Part shown: in pieces, positions 1 to 10,000 of the stretch
Numbering within the stretch: position 1 is the first letter of the stretch
Layout of the letters: every line of letters starts with the position of its first letter
DNA from: Isotricha intestinalis
Taxonomy: Eukaryota; Ciliophora; Litostomatea; Vestibuliferida; Isotrichidae
Assembly: GCA_023807065.1 (NCBI GenBank)
Contig: JAJJLU010003953.1
Coordinates: forward strand, 1-22,898
Length of the DNA stretch: 22,898 nt
Direction: 5' to 3'
The notes under the pieces: generated by a model
What the model saw: the letters and a program-made list of their open reading frames with translations, nothing else
Databases searched by the model: none
Told to the model about the DNA's origin: nothing
Made by a program: the position numbers and the translations under genes

Positions 1-320
1 TTAATGATAATTGTGATAAATTATTTGATAATTTAGAATCTAAAATTCAAAGATGTGATAAATTAGGTGAAATAAAGAATAATTATAATTATTTAAATAA
101 ATTAAATATAATATTTGATTCTTTTAAAGATTATTATGATTGTTGTTATATTAATGAAGTATTTTTTGATAATTATTCCTTTGAATTTATTATTAAAATA
201 AAAGAAGGAAATGAAAGTCATTTATTTTCTAGAATTTTAAATTTAAAAAATAATTTTGATTTTATTGAAGAAGTATGCATTCAAATGGAATCTTTAGAAA
301 ATATTTTATTAAGATTATAA
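1..320 (+). CDS. ABCA-type ABC transporter, C-terminal tail (5' partial)
   Basis: The reading frame is open from base 3 to a TAA at 318-320, giving 105 residues with no start in the window. The tail ends in the pattern FDFIEE...QMESLENILLRL. The ABCA pseudogene at the other end of this window closes with the closely similar FDFIDE...NMQSLENILIHL. The upstream part also matches that copy in Asn/Asp/Cys pattern and in the FIIKI block. This is the regulatory region that follows nucleotide-binding domain 2 in ABCA transporters, which move lipids across membranes. The NBDs and membrane domains lie outside the window, so identity rests on paralogy with the recognisable copy at 17113-21672. No break is seen in this stretch. 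It is convergent with RER1. Confidence 0.72.
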   Translation, partial: NDNCDKLFDNLESKIQRCDKLGEIKNNYNYLNKLNIIFDSFKDYYDCCYINEVFFDNYSFEFIIKIKEGNESHLFSRILNLKNNFDFIEEVCIQMESLENILLRL

Positions 321-631
321 TTTAAAAATTGATTAAAAATTTTGATTGAATTTATTTATTTTATTAAGAAAAATATTATTTAATATATTCTATTTTAAAA
401 AAATTCAAATAAATTTTTCTTCAATTAAAATAGAATCAAAACCACTTATAATTTATAATTTAATTGAATAATTAATATATAGATTTTTCAATTAATTGTG
501 AAATAGAACTAAAATAGAAATAAATCATTATGAAAAAAAATAAAAACATAAAATATTTTTAAATCTAAAAAATGGAATAATTTAACAATAATTTGTATTA
601 AAAAAGAGAATATTTAATTAACTTAAATTTT
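321..631. other. Convergent intergenic region
   Basis: This spacer lies between the stop of the ABCA tail (+) and the stop of RER1 (-), so it should hold the 3' untranslated and polyadenylation regions of both genes. It is almost entirely A/T with no open frame of note, no RNA gene and no clear repeat. AATAAA-like strings occur but are uninformative at this composition. Confidence 0.6.
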
Positions 632-1192
632 TTATTTAGGATTATAATTTTTTTTACCAAAATCCCAAGGAAGATAATGATACTTAATCATATGACTAAT
701 TTGATGTCTCATAGTAATAATAAAAATAAGTAGAAAATAGACTAATAACAAGGGCCAAAAAACAGGAATATCAAAACTTTCAAAAAAAGTAAGAATAATT
801 CCAATTAATAGAGTATAAAATAAAACAGACCAAAATTGAAATTCTTTTAATTTTCTATGAAAAGGTTTAAATTCTTCATTATTTTTAATTGGTAAAAAAG
901 AATTTTCTTCTCCTGAAAATTGTTCTTCTTCAGGATCTTCTAAAGGAGAAATAAATCCAATGAAAGAATTTAAAAAATGAATTCCTATACAATATGTTAA
1001 AGCGTAATAACCTTTTGTTATTATTATTCTTATTAAATATATTATTAATAATATTATCACTAATATCCATCTTTCTTTTATATATAATATTGTTTTATCT
1101 TTTATTATGTTTGAATATGATATTATTTTGGAAAATATATTTGATGATGATGTTTTAGACTCTTTTTCTGTTTCTGTGAAATATGTACTCAT
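632..1192 (-). CDS. RER1: RER1, Golgi-to-ER retrieval receptor
   Basis: Rer1 is a four-helix protein of early Golgi/COPI vesicles that returns ER membrane proteins by recognising polar residues in their transmembrane segments. The 186-residue product has the family's usual length. Helices lie near residues 42-58, 62-81, 121-139 and 143-160. Diagnostic blocks are visible: GYYALTYCIGIHFLNSFIGF (61-80), an acidic DPEEE linker (86-90), EFKPFHRKLKEFQFW (107-121), DIPVFWPLLLVYF (141-153) and the C-terminal TMRHQISHMIKYHYLP (160-175) followed by GKKNY. The N-terminal extension is Ser/Thr/Lys-rich and variable in the family. The ATG follows an A-rich leader (poly-T on the + strand), and no upstream in-frame extension looks homologous. 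The gene is intact, intronless, and in tandem with the Tim17-like gene 213 bases upstream. Confidence 0.94.
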   Translation of the reverse strand: MSTYFTETEKESKTSSSNIFSKIISYSNIIKDKTILYIKERWILVIILLIIYLIRIIITKGYYALTYCIGIHFLNSFIGFISPLEDPEEEQFSGEENSFLPIKNNEEFKPFHRKLKEFQFWSVLFYTLLIGIILTFFESFDIPVFWPLLLVYFLLIFIITMRHQISHMIKYHYLPWDFGKKNYNPK

Positions 1193-1405
1193 TTTTTTTT
1201 TGATTAATAATAATTATTTTTAAATGATGATATTTAATTTTTTTTTTTTGCATTTTCATTTTTTTATAATTGTGAAATAATATAATATTTATTTTATTTT
1301 TTATTTATATAAAATAAATTTTATTATTTTAAATTATAATTTTATAAATATATATTGTTAAATATTTTTCATTGAATTTTAAATGTTATCTTATTATTAT
1401 AATTA

Positions 1406-1888
1406 TTATAAAAATTGAATTCCTTTTTTTTCAAATTCATCTTTATAATATTTAATTAATTGATTATCATCATTTATTTGTTTTTTTCTTTGATAATTTT
1501 GATGAAAATTACCAATTCCTTCAATAAAGAGCAAAAAAAAAGAACTAGTTAATCCACTTCTAAAAGAATATTTAAATCCATTTCTAAAATTCATAATAAA
1601 TCCAGTTGAAAAACCAGCAAAAGCATTATTTAAAATATCATTTTTTTTTCTTAATTTACATATTCCATTAAATGATAAAGAATAAAATAAAGACCATAAT
1701 GCAAAATTTCCTCCTAATTTTTTTGCTCTATCTTTTATATATTTTATTGTTCCTTTTATTTTATAATTTTTTGGTGTTATATATATTCCTTTTATTATAT
1801 AATATATTGTTCCTAAGGAATAACCTGTTAGGAAACTATCACTTATGTGATATGTTAAATTTCCTGGAAAGGGAATTTGATAATTCAT
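1406..1888 (-). CDS. TIM17: Tim17/Tim22/Tim23-family inner-membrane translocase subunit
   Basis: Tim17-family proteins form the presequence or carrier translocase of the inner membrane of mitochondria and their anaerobic derivatives. The 160-residue product carries the family pattern end to end. It starts with P-x-P...D17, then G22/G26 and IKG (32-34), LGGNFALW (58-65), RKKND (80-84) followed by an AGFSTG turn (91-96), R102-x-G, and a closing IEGIG (122-126). This order and spacing fit Tim17 better than Tim22 or Tim23. The negatively charged D17 and E123, which align with path residues of yeast Tim17, are kept. The two disulfide cysteines of canonical Tim17 are not: F7 sits in PxP, and FN replaces the DC before RKK. 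The ATG follows a poly-A leader. The gene is divergent from the TLC gene at 2364. Sequence divergence suggests a reduced organelle, which is an inference. Confidence 0.83.
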   Translation of the reverse strand: MNYQIPFPGNLTYHISDSFLTGYSLGTIYYIIKGIYITPKNYKIKGTIKYIKDRAKKLGGNFALWSLFYSLSFNGICKLRKKNDILNNAFAGFSTGFIMNFRNGFKYSFRSGLTSSFFLLFIEGIGNFHQNYQRKKQINDDNQLIKYYKDEFEKKGIQFL

Positions 1889-2363
1889 TTTTTTTTATTT
1901 TTTTATTTAAAAGTTTATTTTTTTTTATTTGTTTTTTTTTTTAATATAAAAGACTAAAGATATAATGTTTGAATTAATATCATTAAAATATTATTTTTTT
2001 ATTTAAATATTTTTTATAATGTTTAAATGATTTTATTGCTTAATTTATATGATTTATTTTAAAATTTATTAATGACTTGTTTATATTTTTATTTAAATAA
2101 TTAATATAATATTTGATATTTGTTATTATTTTCATATATTAAAAATATGAAATTTATTTTTTTCATTATTTTTTATGATGCAATAATAATCATAAATATT
2201 AATTATCATCAAATAAAAAATAATTAAATACTTTAAAATTCTTTGTTCCATGACATAATACATTCAAACTTTATATAAAATTAAAAAAAAGATATTTCCC
2301 TTATTATGAAAATATAAATATCTCAAAAAATTAAAATAAATTATTATAAAGAAAAAAAAAACA
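1889..2363. other. Divergent intergenic region, presumed two-way promoter
   Basis: This 475-base spacer lies between the start codons of the Tim17-like gene (-) and the TLC gene (+), so it must contain both promoters. It is nearly pure A/T, with long T tracts next to the Tim17 start. A TATATAAAA string at 2272-2280 sits 84 bases before the TLC ATG but is not distinctive at this composition. A short inframe-looking stretch on the + strand near 1900-1944 is an antisense shadow. No RNA gene is seen. Confidence 0.5.
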
Positions 2364-3410
2364 ATGAAATTCTCAAATGAAAAGCAAAATTCTAAATTTT
2401 CAAAAAACAAAATAAATTATTTATCTCCAATAGAAATTTTATTTTTACTTTTAATATTATTTACAATAATAGGAACAATAATGTTAATTATTGAAGTAAA
2501 TGACTTTACAAATAATTTAAGAAAATTAAATCCAAATTATCCTTTTCCCAAATTATCAGATTTTTCCTTATGTCTAATTTTAGTAACAATAATGTTAATA
2601 TTAAAAATAATTTCAGAATCATTTCTTCAACATTATACAGAAGATTTAATAGATAAAAAATATCTTTTACCAGAAAATAAGAAAATGAAACCAATAATAA
2701 GAAAAAAATTAGCAGTAAATATAGTAAAATTACATTATTATGGTTTAATAACAATATTTTCATATATAGTATTAAAAAAATGTAATTATTTCCCAAAAGA
2801 ATTATTAGGAAAAGGTCAAATGAAAAAAATGTTTGAAAATGGATTTCCAGAATCTTTTTATCATGAAAAGCCAAAAAATTTTAATTTACATTATTTTATA
2901 AATTTATCACATGCATCAGTAGATTTAATTTCCTTAATATTTCTTCAAGATAAACAAACAGATTTTTATATGATGTTATGTCATCATTTTTGTACAATAT
3001 CATTAATAGTTTTTTCATATATAACAAATTATTCTAATGTTGGTTCTTTAGTTCTTTTTTTACATAATTCTTCTGATTTTATTGTTTATATAAGTAGATG
3101 TTGTTTATATTCAAAAATAAAAGGTTTTATTAAAAGTTTAAGTGGATTATTATTATTAATTACTTTTCTTTATATGAGAATATTTATTCTTGGTAAAATT
3201 ATTTATATTATTTATTCTGAAATTAATTGGAAATGGGGTTGGATTACTTTTTCTTTATGGTCTTTCTTAATTTTTCTTTATATTATGCATATTAATTGGA
3301 CTTGGAAAATGCTTCTTTTATGCTATGATGCTGTTTTTAAAGGAAATTTTAATGATAGTTGTAAATTTAAAGTTGAAGACTCTGAACAACAATCTAAAAA
3401 AATTTATTAA
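2364..3410 (+). CDS. TLC-domain protein, ceramide synthase (Lag1/CerS)-like
   Basis: Ceramide synthases are ER membrane proteins that N-acylate sphingoid bases with acyl-CoA. The 348-residue product has many hydrophobic helices (about 26-46, 70-88, 120-137, 179-196, 205-232, 262-285, 293-312). The Lag1 motif region reads Q-x-D-F...LCHHFCTISLIVFSYITN, with the paired histidines H207-H208 conserved, then G-x-LVLFLHNSSDFIVYIS (H234...D238). Upstream, FNLHYFINLSHASVDLI matches the helix preceding the motif in the TLC family. The first Asp of the usual HDxxD is Asn here (N235). No Hox-like domain is present, as in fungal and protist members. The ATG sits after a poly-A leader and starts a basic Asn/Lys-rich cytosolic N-terminus. 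Other TLC proteins (TRAM, TLCD) are possible, but the HH...HxxxD arrangement favours CerS. Confidence 0.85.
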   Translation: MKFSNEKQNSKFSKNKINYLSPIEILFLLLILFTIIGTIMLIIEVNDFTNNLRKLNPNYPFPKLSDFSLCLILVTIMLILKIISESFLQHYTEDLIDKKYLLPENKKMKPIIRKKLAVNIVKLHYYGLITIFSYIVLKKCNYFPKELLGKGQMKKMFENGFPESFYHEKPKNFNLHYFINLSHASVDLISLIFLQDKQTDFYMMLCHHFCTISLIVFSYITNYSNVGSLVLFLHNSSDFIVYISRCCLYSKIKGFIKSLSGLLLLITFLYMRIFILGKIIYIIYSEINWKWGWITFSLWSFLIFLYIMHINWTWKMLLLCYDAVFKGNFNDSCKFKVEDSEQQSKKIY

Positions 3411-4071
3411 GATTGTTTTGGTTTCTTATTTAATCTTACTTCACATTTAATATTTTATTTTTTTATTTTTTTATTTTTTTTACCTGTTTTTCAATTAGAT
3501 GATTATTATTATTATGAGATAAACAAAAATATAGAATTTTTTTTCCTTTTTTTTATAATTTTTTTATTCAAAAAATGGAAATAATAGTTTTTGATTTATT
3601 TTAGTAATATATTTAATATAATTAAATTTATGAAACAAATTATATTAATTAAAAAATTATATTCTTGTCATCAATTTTGGAAATTATTTTTGATGATAGA
3701 AAATTGATTTAAAAAAATGTTGTAGATTATTATATGAAGAATCATTCATTTCTATTATTTGAAAACAATTAATCAAAAATTTTATTGATATAATATTTAT
3801 TAATGTTCTCCGAATCATAAAAAATAGTATTTATTTAATAATCTTTTTTAATTTGTTTTATTCATATTTTCACCACAACACACTAAAAAATAATATTATA
3901 AATATAGAAATACATTTGAAAAGAAAAGATAATTTTTAAAAAAAGATATAAAAACAAAAAATTAATCTTTCTGATTTGATTGAAATTAATATTAAAAAAA
4001 ATAATTGCCCAAAAAAAAAAAGGATAAAAAAAAAAAAAGGTTTAAACTTGGATATAAATTAAATAAAAAAA
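3411..4071. other. Intergenic region upstream of the giant type II protein gene
   Basis: This 661-base A/T spacer should contain the 3' end of the TLC gene and the promoter of the 4072 gene. A T-rich block (3450-3560) follows the TLC stop. A short A/T inverted repeat (3613-3623 with 3638-3648) is visible but expected by chance at this composition. A TATAAAAAC string occurs at 3947-3955. The last 70 bases before the ATG are dominated by A tracts up to 11-12 long. No RNA gene or coding stretch is recognised. Confidence 0.5.
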
Positions 4072-7000
4072 ATGGCATCAGTTGATTATGGCGTAAAAAT
4101 AAAAACCACAGATGATGAAAGGACAGACAATAATTGCACAGGGAATAATAAAATAGTGGATAATCAAAAAAAGGAAGAAAACAAAACACAACCAAAATTA
4201 AGTACTATCGATAGATTATTAGATTGGTTAAAAAAACCCATTTGGAAATTTCTATCACCGATCATTTTAATTAGTATTATAATAATAATTGCAATTATAA
4301 TTTTTATTTTTATTTTTGTTTTTAAAGGCAAAAAAAATGATGTGTCCAATCATCATATTCCTCGACCTATTCTAATTAATGAAATAATATATCAGGAAGA
4401 TGAAATTAAAATTTATGAAGAAACTATATCAAAAAAATCTTCAATAATAATTTATAATAATAGTGAAATAAATCAAGAAAAACCTATAGATTATATTGGA
4501 GAATATATTTTTAATATTTACAATATTGACAATTCAACTGGATCTGAAATTTATTCTGCTTTTGTAGGTTTATTAAAATTAAAAGAAAAAAAAGGTAATA
4601 CAGAAAAAGATATTTGGATAAATGATATTATGAATAATGAAATTAATCTTTCTTCTCCTTTAATAAAATTTGATTTTGATAAAAAAGGTAATAAATTTAA
4701 TTTTCAAATTCCTGAAAATGCAGATTCACAATTAATATCTTATGTAAAAGAATTTATTGATAAAATTATTCCTTTAAATGAATCAAATGAATATGAAATT
4801 TATTATAATGAAGAAAAATCAAAAAAAACAAATAATTTAGATTACAAAGAAAGAATTGATAATTTTAATTTATCTGAAGCTTCTCAAAATTATAATATTC
4901 ATGTTGAAAATGGAACTATTGATAATGCTAAAAGTAAAAGAAAAATAGTATTAAAATTTGAAGATACAAAGGTTAATTTTGAATCTGAATTTGCTGGTAA
5001 TTTTACTAATGAAACCCAAAATTCAATTGATAATATTAAGAAAAATTATATTAATGCTATAATCCAATGTTTCGAATCTATTGTAACTTTAAAATCAAAT
5101 GAAATAGAAGAAAATAAATCCAAAAATTTATTTGAAAAAATAAATAACTTAAGTTATAAAGATTATAATTCTCCCGAATTAAAAGAAAGAAGAAGAAGGT
5201 TAAATAATATATTAAAGAATAATAAATTATTAACAAATAATCAATTAAGAGAATTAGATTCATTCAATATAGATTATTATTATCAACCAATAATATTTTC
5301 ATATCCACTATTTAAAACCACATTTTTTGATTCCAAAATAGGAATTTTTGCAAAAATTTCTTTTACTCCTCAAAATGGATTATTTGAAATTAAAATAGAT
5401 ATAGATAAAGATGGAGAAGAAATAAAAACTCTTCATACTGAAGAATATACTAATTTTGGTGATATTAATAGAGAAATTGATGACATTATTAATTATGCTG
5501 CTTATATTATTTCTACTAATATTGAAATGAATATTGAAGATTTATATAAAGAATATAGGGATCAATTAATGAATAATTTAATTGGTTTTAATACTACTTT
5601 TAATAAATTTCCTGATGTTTCTCAAATTTTTTTAACTCATTTAGACAATTTATTTATTCAAATTAAACATGGTTCTAACAATTCTTTTGCTACTCTTTAT
5701 GAAAATTCAAGTAAAACTAATGAATTATTTGAATCATTAAAAAATAATATTTTTTATAAGGATGAAAATATTATAAAAAATATAATTGAAATATCTGAAA
5801 ACGAACTTTCACTTTTTTTACAAACATCTCAAAATATTTCTAATATAATTGAATCATCTAAAATTTTCTTCCCAAATATACATGAACTCGTAAATTATCA
5901 ACTTAGTTTAATAGAGAAAGGTTATGATTCTGAATTTAATTTTGATATTTGTACTTTTTATGATATAAAAGACAATTTAAATGAATTAGAAAAAATATTT
6001 AATAATTTTGAAAATGGAGTGAAAATTGCAATTAATTCAGAAAATTCTTCTTATTATAAATATATATTAGAAGAATATGATAATAAAATTAATCCAATTT
6101 TAATTTATTTAGAATATATTTCAGATATGATGAAAAATAATATTACTAATATTGTAGGACATACAGAATTTTATGGACAAGATTATGGAGATGAAAGAAG
6201 AAATCATATTATAAATTGGATTAATGGTTTAAGAGAACAATATCAAAGCATTATTAATAATATTTTTATTGAAATAAATGAAACCTATGAAATTAAAACA
6301 AATGATTTAAGTGAAAATGCAACTATAATGATGAATCAATATGAAGACATTAAAAACAATGGAACTGAATTCATTGAAATGTTAAGAAATAAAGGTTTGA
6401 TTACATATGATCAAAATTTTACAATTTACAATGAAGATATTAATTTAATTATTTCAATATATATGAATGCTTCTCAAATAAGGGATAATGCATATAAAGA
6501 ATATATCGTTAAACCTTTAAATTTAATTAAAGATGATTTTGTTTTTACAAGATATGAGTCTTTCAAATATTATATTGATTCAATTATTAATAATATGATA
6601 AATGAAATTAAAAAAAATAATTATAACGAAGCAAATATTATTAGTGAAACTTTAAATGATACAATTAATGAAAAATATGAATACTATTTTAATTCCAATT
6701 TAATGAATTACATTAAATCTAAATATGATAATAAAAGTTTATTTGAAGAAATGGCTGAAAAATATTATAATGAAGTTATTCCTGCTTTTAATGAATTTAA
6801 TAATTCTTTTTTTGATAAAGTATATAAATCTCATGTTGAAGATTATGTTACTAGACCATCAGAAATTGAAACAAGATTAAGAAATTATGTTATAATGGAA
6901 GAAAAACAAATTAATAATTTAATTGAAGATATTAATTCATTAATTATAAATAATATTGATAAAGAAATCAATGAAGGTTATGAAAAAGTTAATAATTTAT

Positions 7001-10000
7001 TAAAAAATTATTTAGATTATTTCCATTCTCAAGTTCCTAAAGAAAAATATGGAATTGATGATAATGAAAATAATTATAATTTAATTGAAGAAAATTTAAA
7101 AAAAATAGGAAATAATAATTTACAAAAAAATTTATATAATAGAAAGGAAAGAGATGAATTTAATATAGAAAAATATTTTTCAAAAAAAGAATTTTATATA
7201 ACAAATAATTTAGGAAAAATAATAGATGAAATCAGAAATTATTTTGATCAATATATTTGTCCAATAAAAGAATTTGTTTGTTCAGATGAAAATAATAATT
7301 ATACATCATATTTATATTTAACTAATTTTCAAATTACAAAATTAAGAGAATCAATTTCTCATTTAAAACCTTTAATTTCAATTGTAGATAGAATGATTAA
7401 TGAAAATTCTTTATCAGGTTTAAATATAGGAGATTTTGTAAAATTATTTGAAGATAATTTAAATTTTGGAGCAGATGCATTAATTGCTCAAATATTAGAT
7501 TTTTTAAGTGAAATAAATAAAAATACTACTTTATTTATAAAAGATTTAACAGGAGGAATTGATGAAATGATTAAAAGTATATATAATGAAGCAGTTAATT
7601 TAGGTTTTATTAAAGGAAAAATTGAAGAAATTGCTATTTCAATATTTTACGATCCATCTGAAAATATAAAAAAAATGAAAGATTTTTTAAAAAATCCTTG
7701 TGGACCTCAAGAACAAATTATGCATATTTTTGACGAAGAAATTATATATTATGAACAAAAAGGAAGTTTCTCTTTTAATTCTGCTTCTTATAATGAAGAT
7801 TATGAAAAATTAGTTGAAACAATAAAATCTAATTTTTATAATGAATTACATACATTTTTAAAAAATATAGAAATTCCTGATTATATACCAAATCAATTAT
7901 ATGATAAATTTGCTGATTATATTAATAATACTTATTCAACTTTAAAAAATAAATTTTTATTTTTGTCTAATATTACTGCTTTTGAATTTTTAGATTTAAA
8001 TTATACTCTTGAAGAAATTATATATAATACCTTAATTGAATTAAAAGATTTACATTATAATGAAGTTTCCGAATTAATTGAAGAAATATATCAGAAATAT
8101 TTAGAAATAGAAAAAAATGATATAAAAACAACATTAGAAACAAGATTTAATGAAACATTAAAATTTCTTAAAACTCAATTCGATGCAACATATAATAAAT
8201 ATACTAATAGTTCTAAAGGTGGAACATTTACATTAGATAAATTAAATAATGAAACAAAAGAAACTATTATTAATGCATTTTTACTTTTTAGAGATAAAGC
8301 TGATGAAATATATAATAAAGATAATTTTTTGAAACGTTTAAATAATACACAAGCTAAACGATTAGAAGAATTAATACTTGAAATAAATTATGATGTATTA
8401 ATGTTTAATTTCACTGATAGATTAAATGTTTATAATAAAGATGGAAATGAACGTTTAAATCAAGAAAAATTATTATTTTCTTCTAATATTCCGGTTTTAT
8501 TTGTAAAAGGATTTAATCAATCAATTGAAACATTTTTAAATGGAATTGGAAAAGAATATTTAAATTCAATATTTATGTCTGATTATTTAACAAATATTGC
8601 AAATAATTTTAGAGAAATTACTATAAATGCAAATAATACTTATAATTATATGAATGCATTATTAGATGATCCAAAAACAAAATTATATAATAAATTACTA
8701 TCCCAAAGATTAGTAAAAATTTATGGAGAAATCAGAAATGAAATTAGTGAAGAAATTAAATACAAAATTAAAAAAATAATATATCCAAAAATACAAAAAT
8801 TCCAAAATGAAATATTTTATTTAATACCTAAGAATTTCTTAACTAAATTATCGTCTGAAATTAAATCTGATTATATGAATAAAACATTAGGAAAGAATAA
8901 TATTTATAAATTAATTCCAATAAATTTCACAGAAGGATTTAGAGAAAATTTAACATTATATTTCAAAGAAAAATTTAACATCGATCAATTAGAACAAGAA
9001 TATACCAAAAATATAGAAAATGATTTATCAGAATTAAAAGAATTATTCACTGATTTTCATATTAATATAGGAAAAAGAGCTTCTTCAGCTACTCTAAGTT
9101 ATCCTTCTGGTTCAATGAATAGTATTATTTTAACTTTTGATAATTGGAATAAAACTATTAAAAATTATAGTACTTTTTATTCTTTTGAACTTAGTGATAT
9201 GAAAAAAAATTTAACTACTAAATTTATTGATGAAAAGATTGTTTCTCCATTAATTTCAATTAGAACTTCTTTTGAATATGAAAAAAAAAAACAAAATGAT
9301 GAAATACAAAAATATATTGACCAATATCAAGTAAATGATATTGTTACTGATTTACAAGCAAATATTTCTATGACAAGCATAAGTGAATCTTTAGAACGAA
9401 TAAAAAATATCACTACCAATGCAACGAACAATTTAATTATAGATATAGGACATAAATTTTCAACTCTTACTACTGAACTTAGAAATAATTTTCAGGATGG
9501 ATTTCAAGGTTTTAATGCAAAAACAATCAATTTAAGATATTTAGAAGAAAGCAATAATAATTTTAATTATGATTTGTATACAATAAATTATCAAATAAAT
9601 TTAATGTATCAAAAATATTCTAAATTTAAAAAGGAAATATTTTTAAATGACACATTTACAAATATAACTTCCTTAATATATTTATTTAATAATGATATAA
9701 ATAGAGCAGCAAATAGTTTAAATTATTATTTCTTAGCATATGAAACATTAATATCAGATTATGTAGATGCAAGTAGGGTAATAAATAATTTAAGAAATCA
9801 AGCAAAAAATATTCAACTTTATTTAAGAGAATATTTATATCAAGAAAATTATAAGATAGAAGAAGCTTTATCTGTAATAAAAAATAAAATTGATAATGGA
9901 TGGTTAATTATAAAAGAACATATTGATGAGCATATAAATTCTGCTTTAAATGATACTTTTAGAAGAGTCTTTTTAACTTTGAAAAAGTTTCAAAATTCAA

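Noticed and set aside
1672..1944. 90-residue open frame on the + strand, Phe/Leu/Tyr-rich
   Set aside because: It is antisense to the Tim17-like gene and made of poly-T/A codons; it has no family features.
2506..2874. 122-residue open frame on the - strand
   Set aside because: Antisense shadow of the TLC gene; Leu/Phe-rich composition is the complement of A/T-rich coding.
3613..3648. A/T-only inverted repeat, 11-base arms with a 14-base loop
   Set aside because: Arms are pure A/T in an almost pure A/T spacer, so this is expected by chance.
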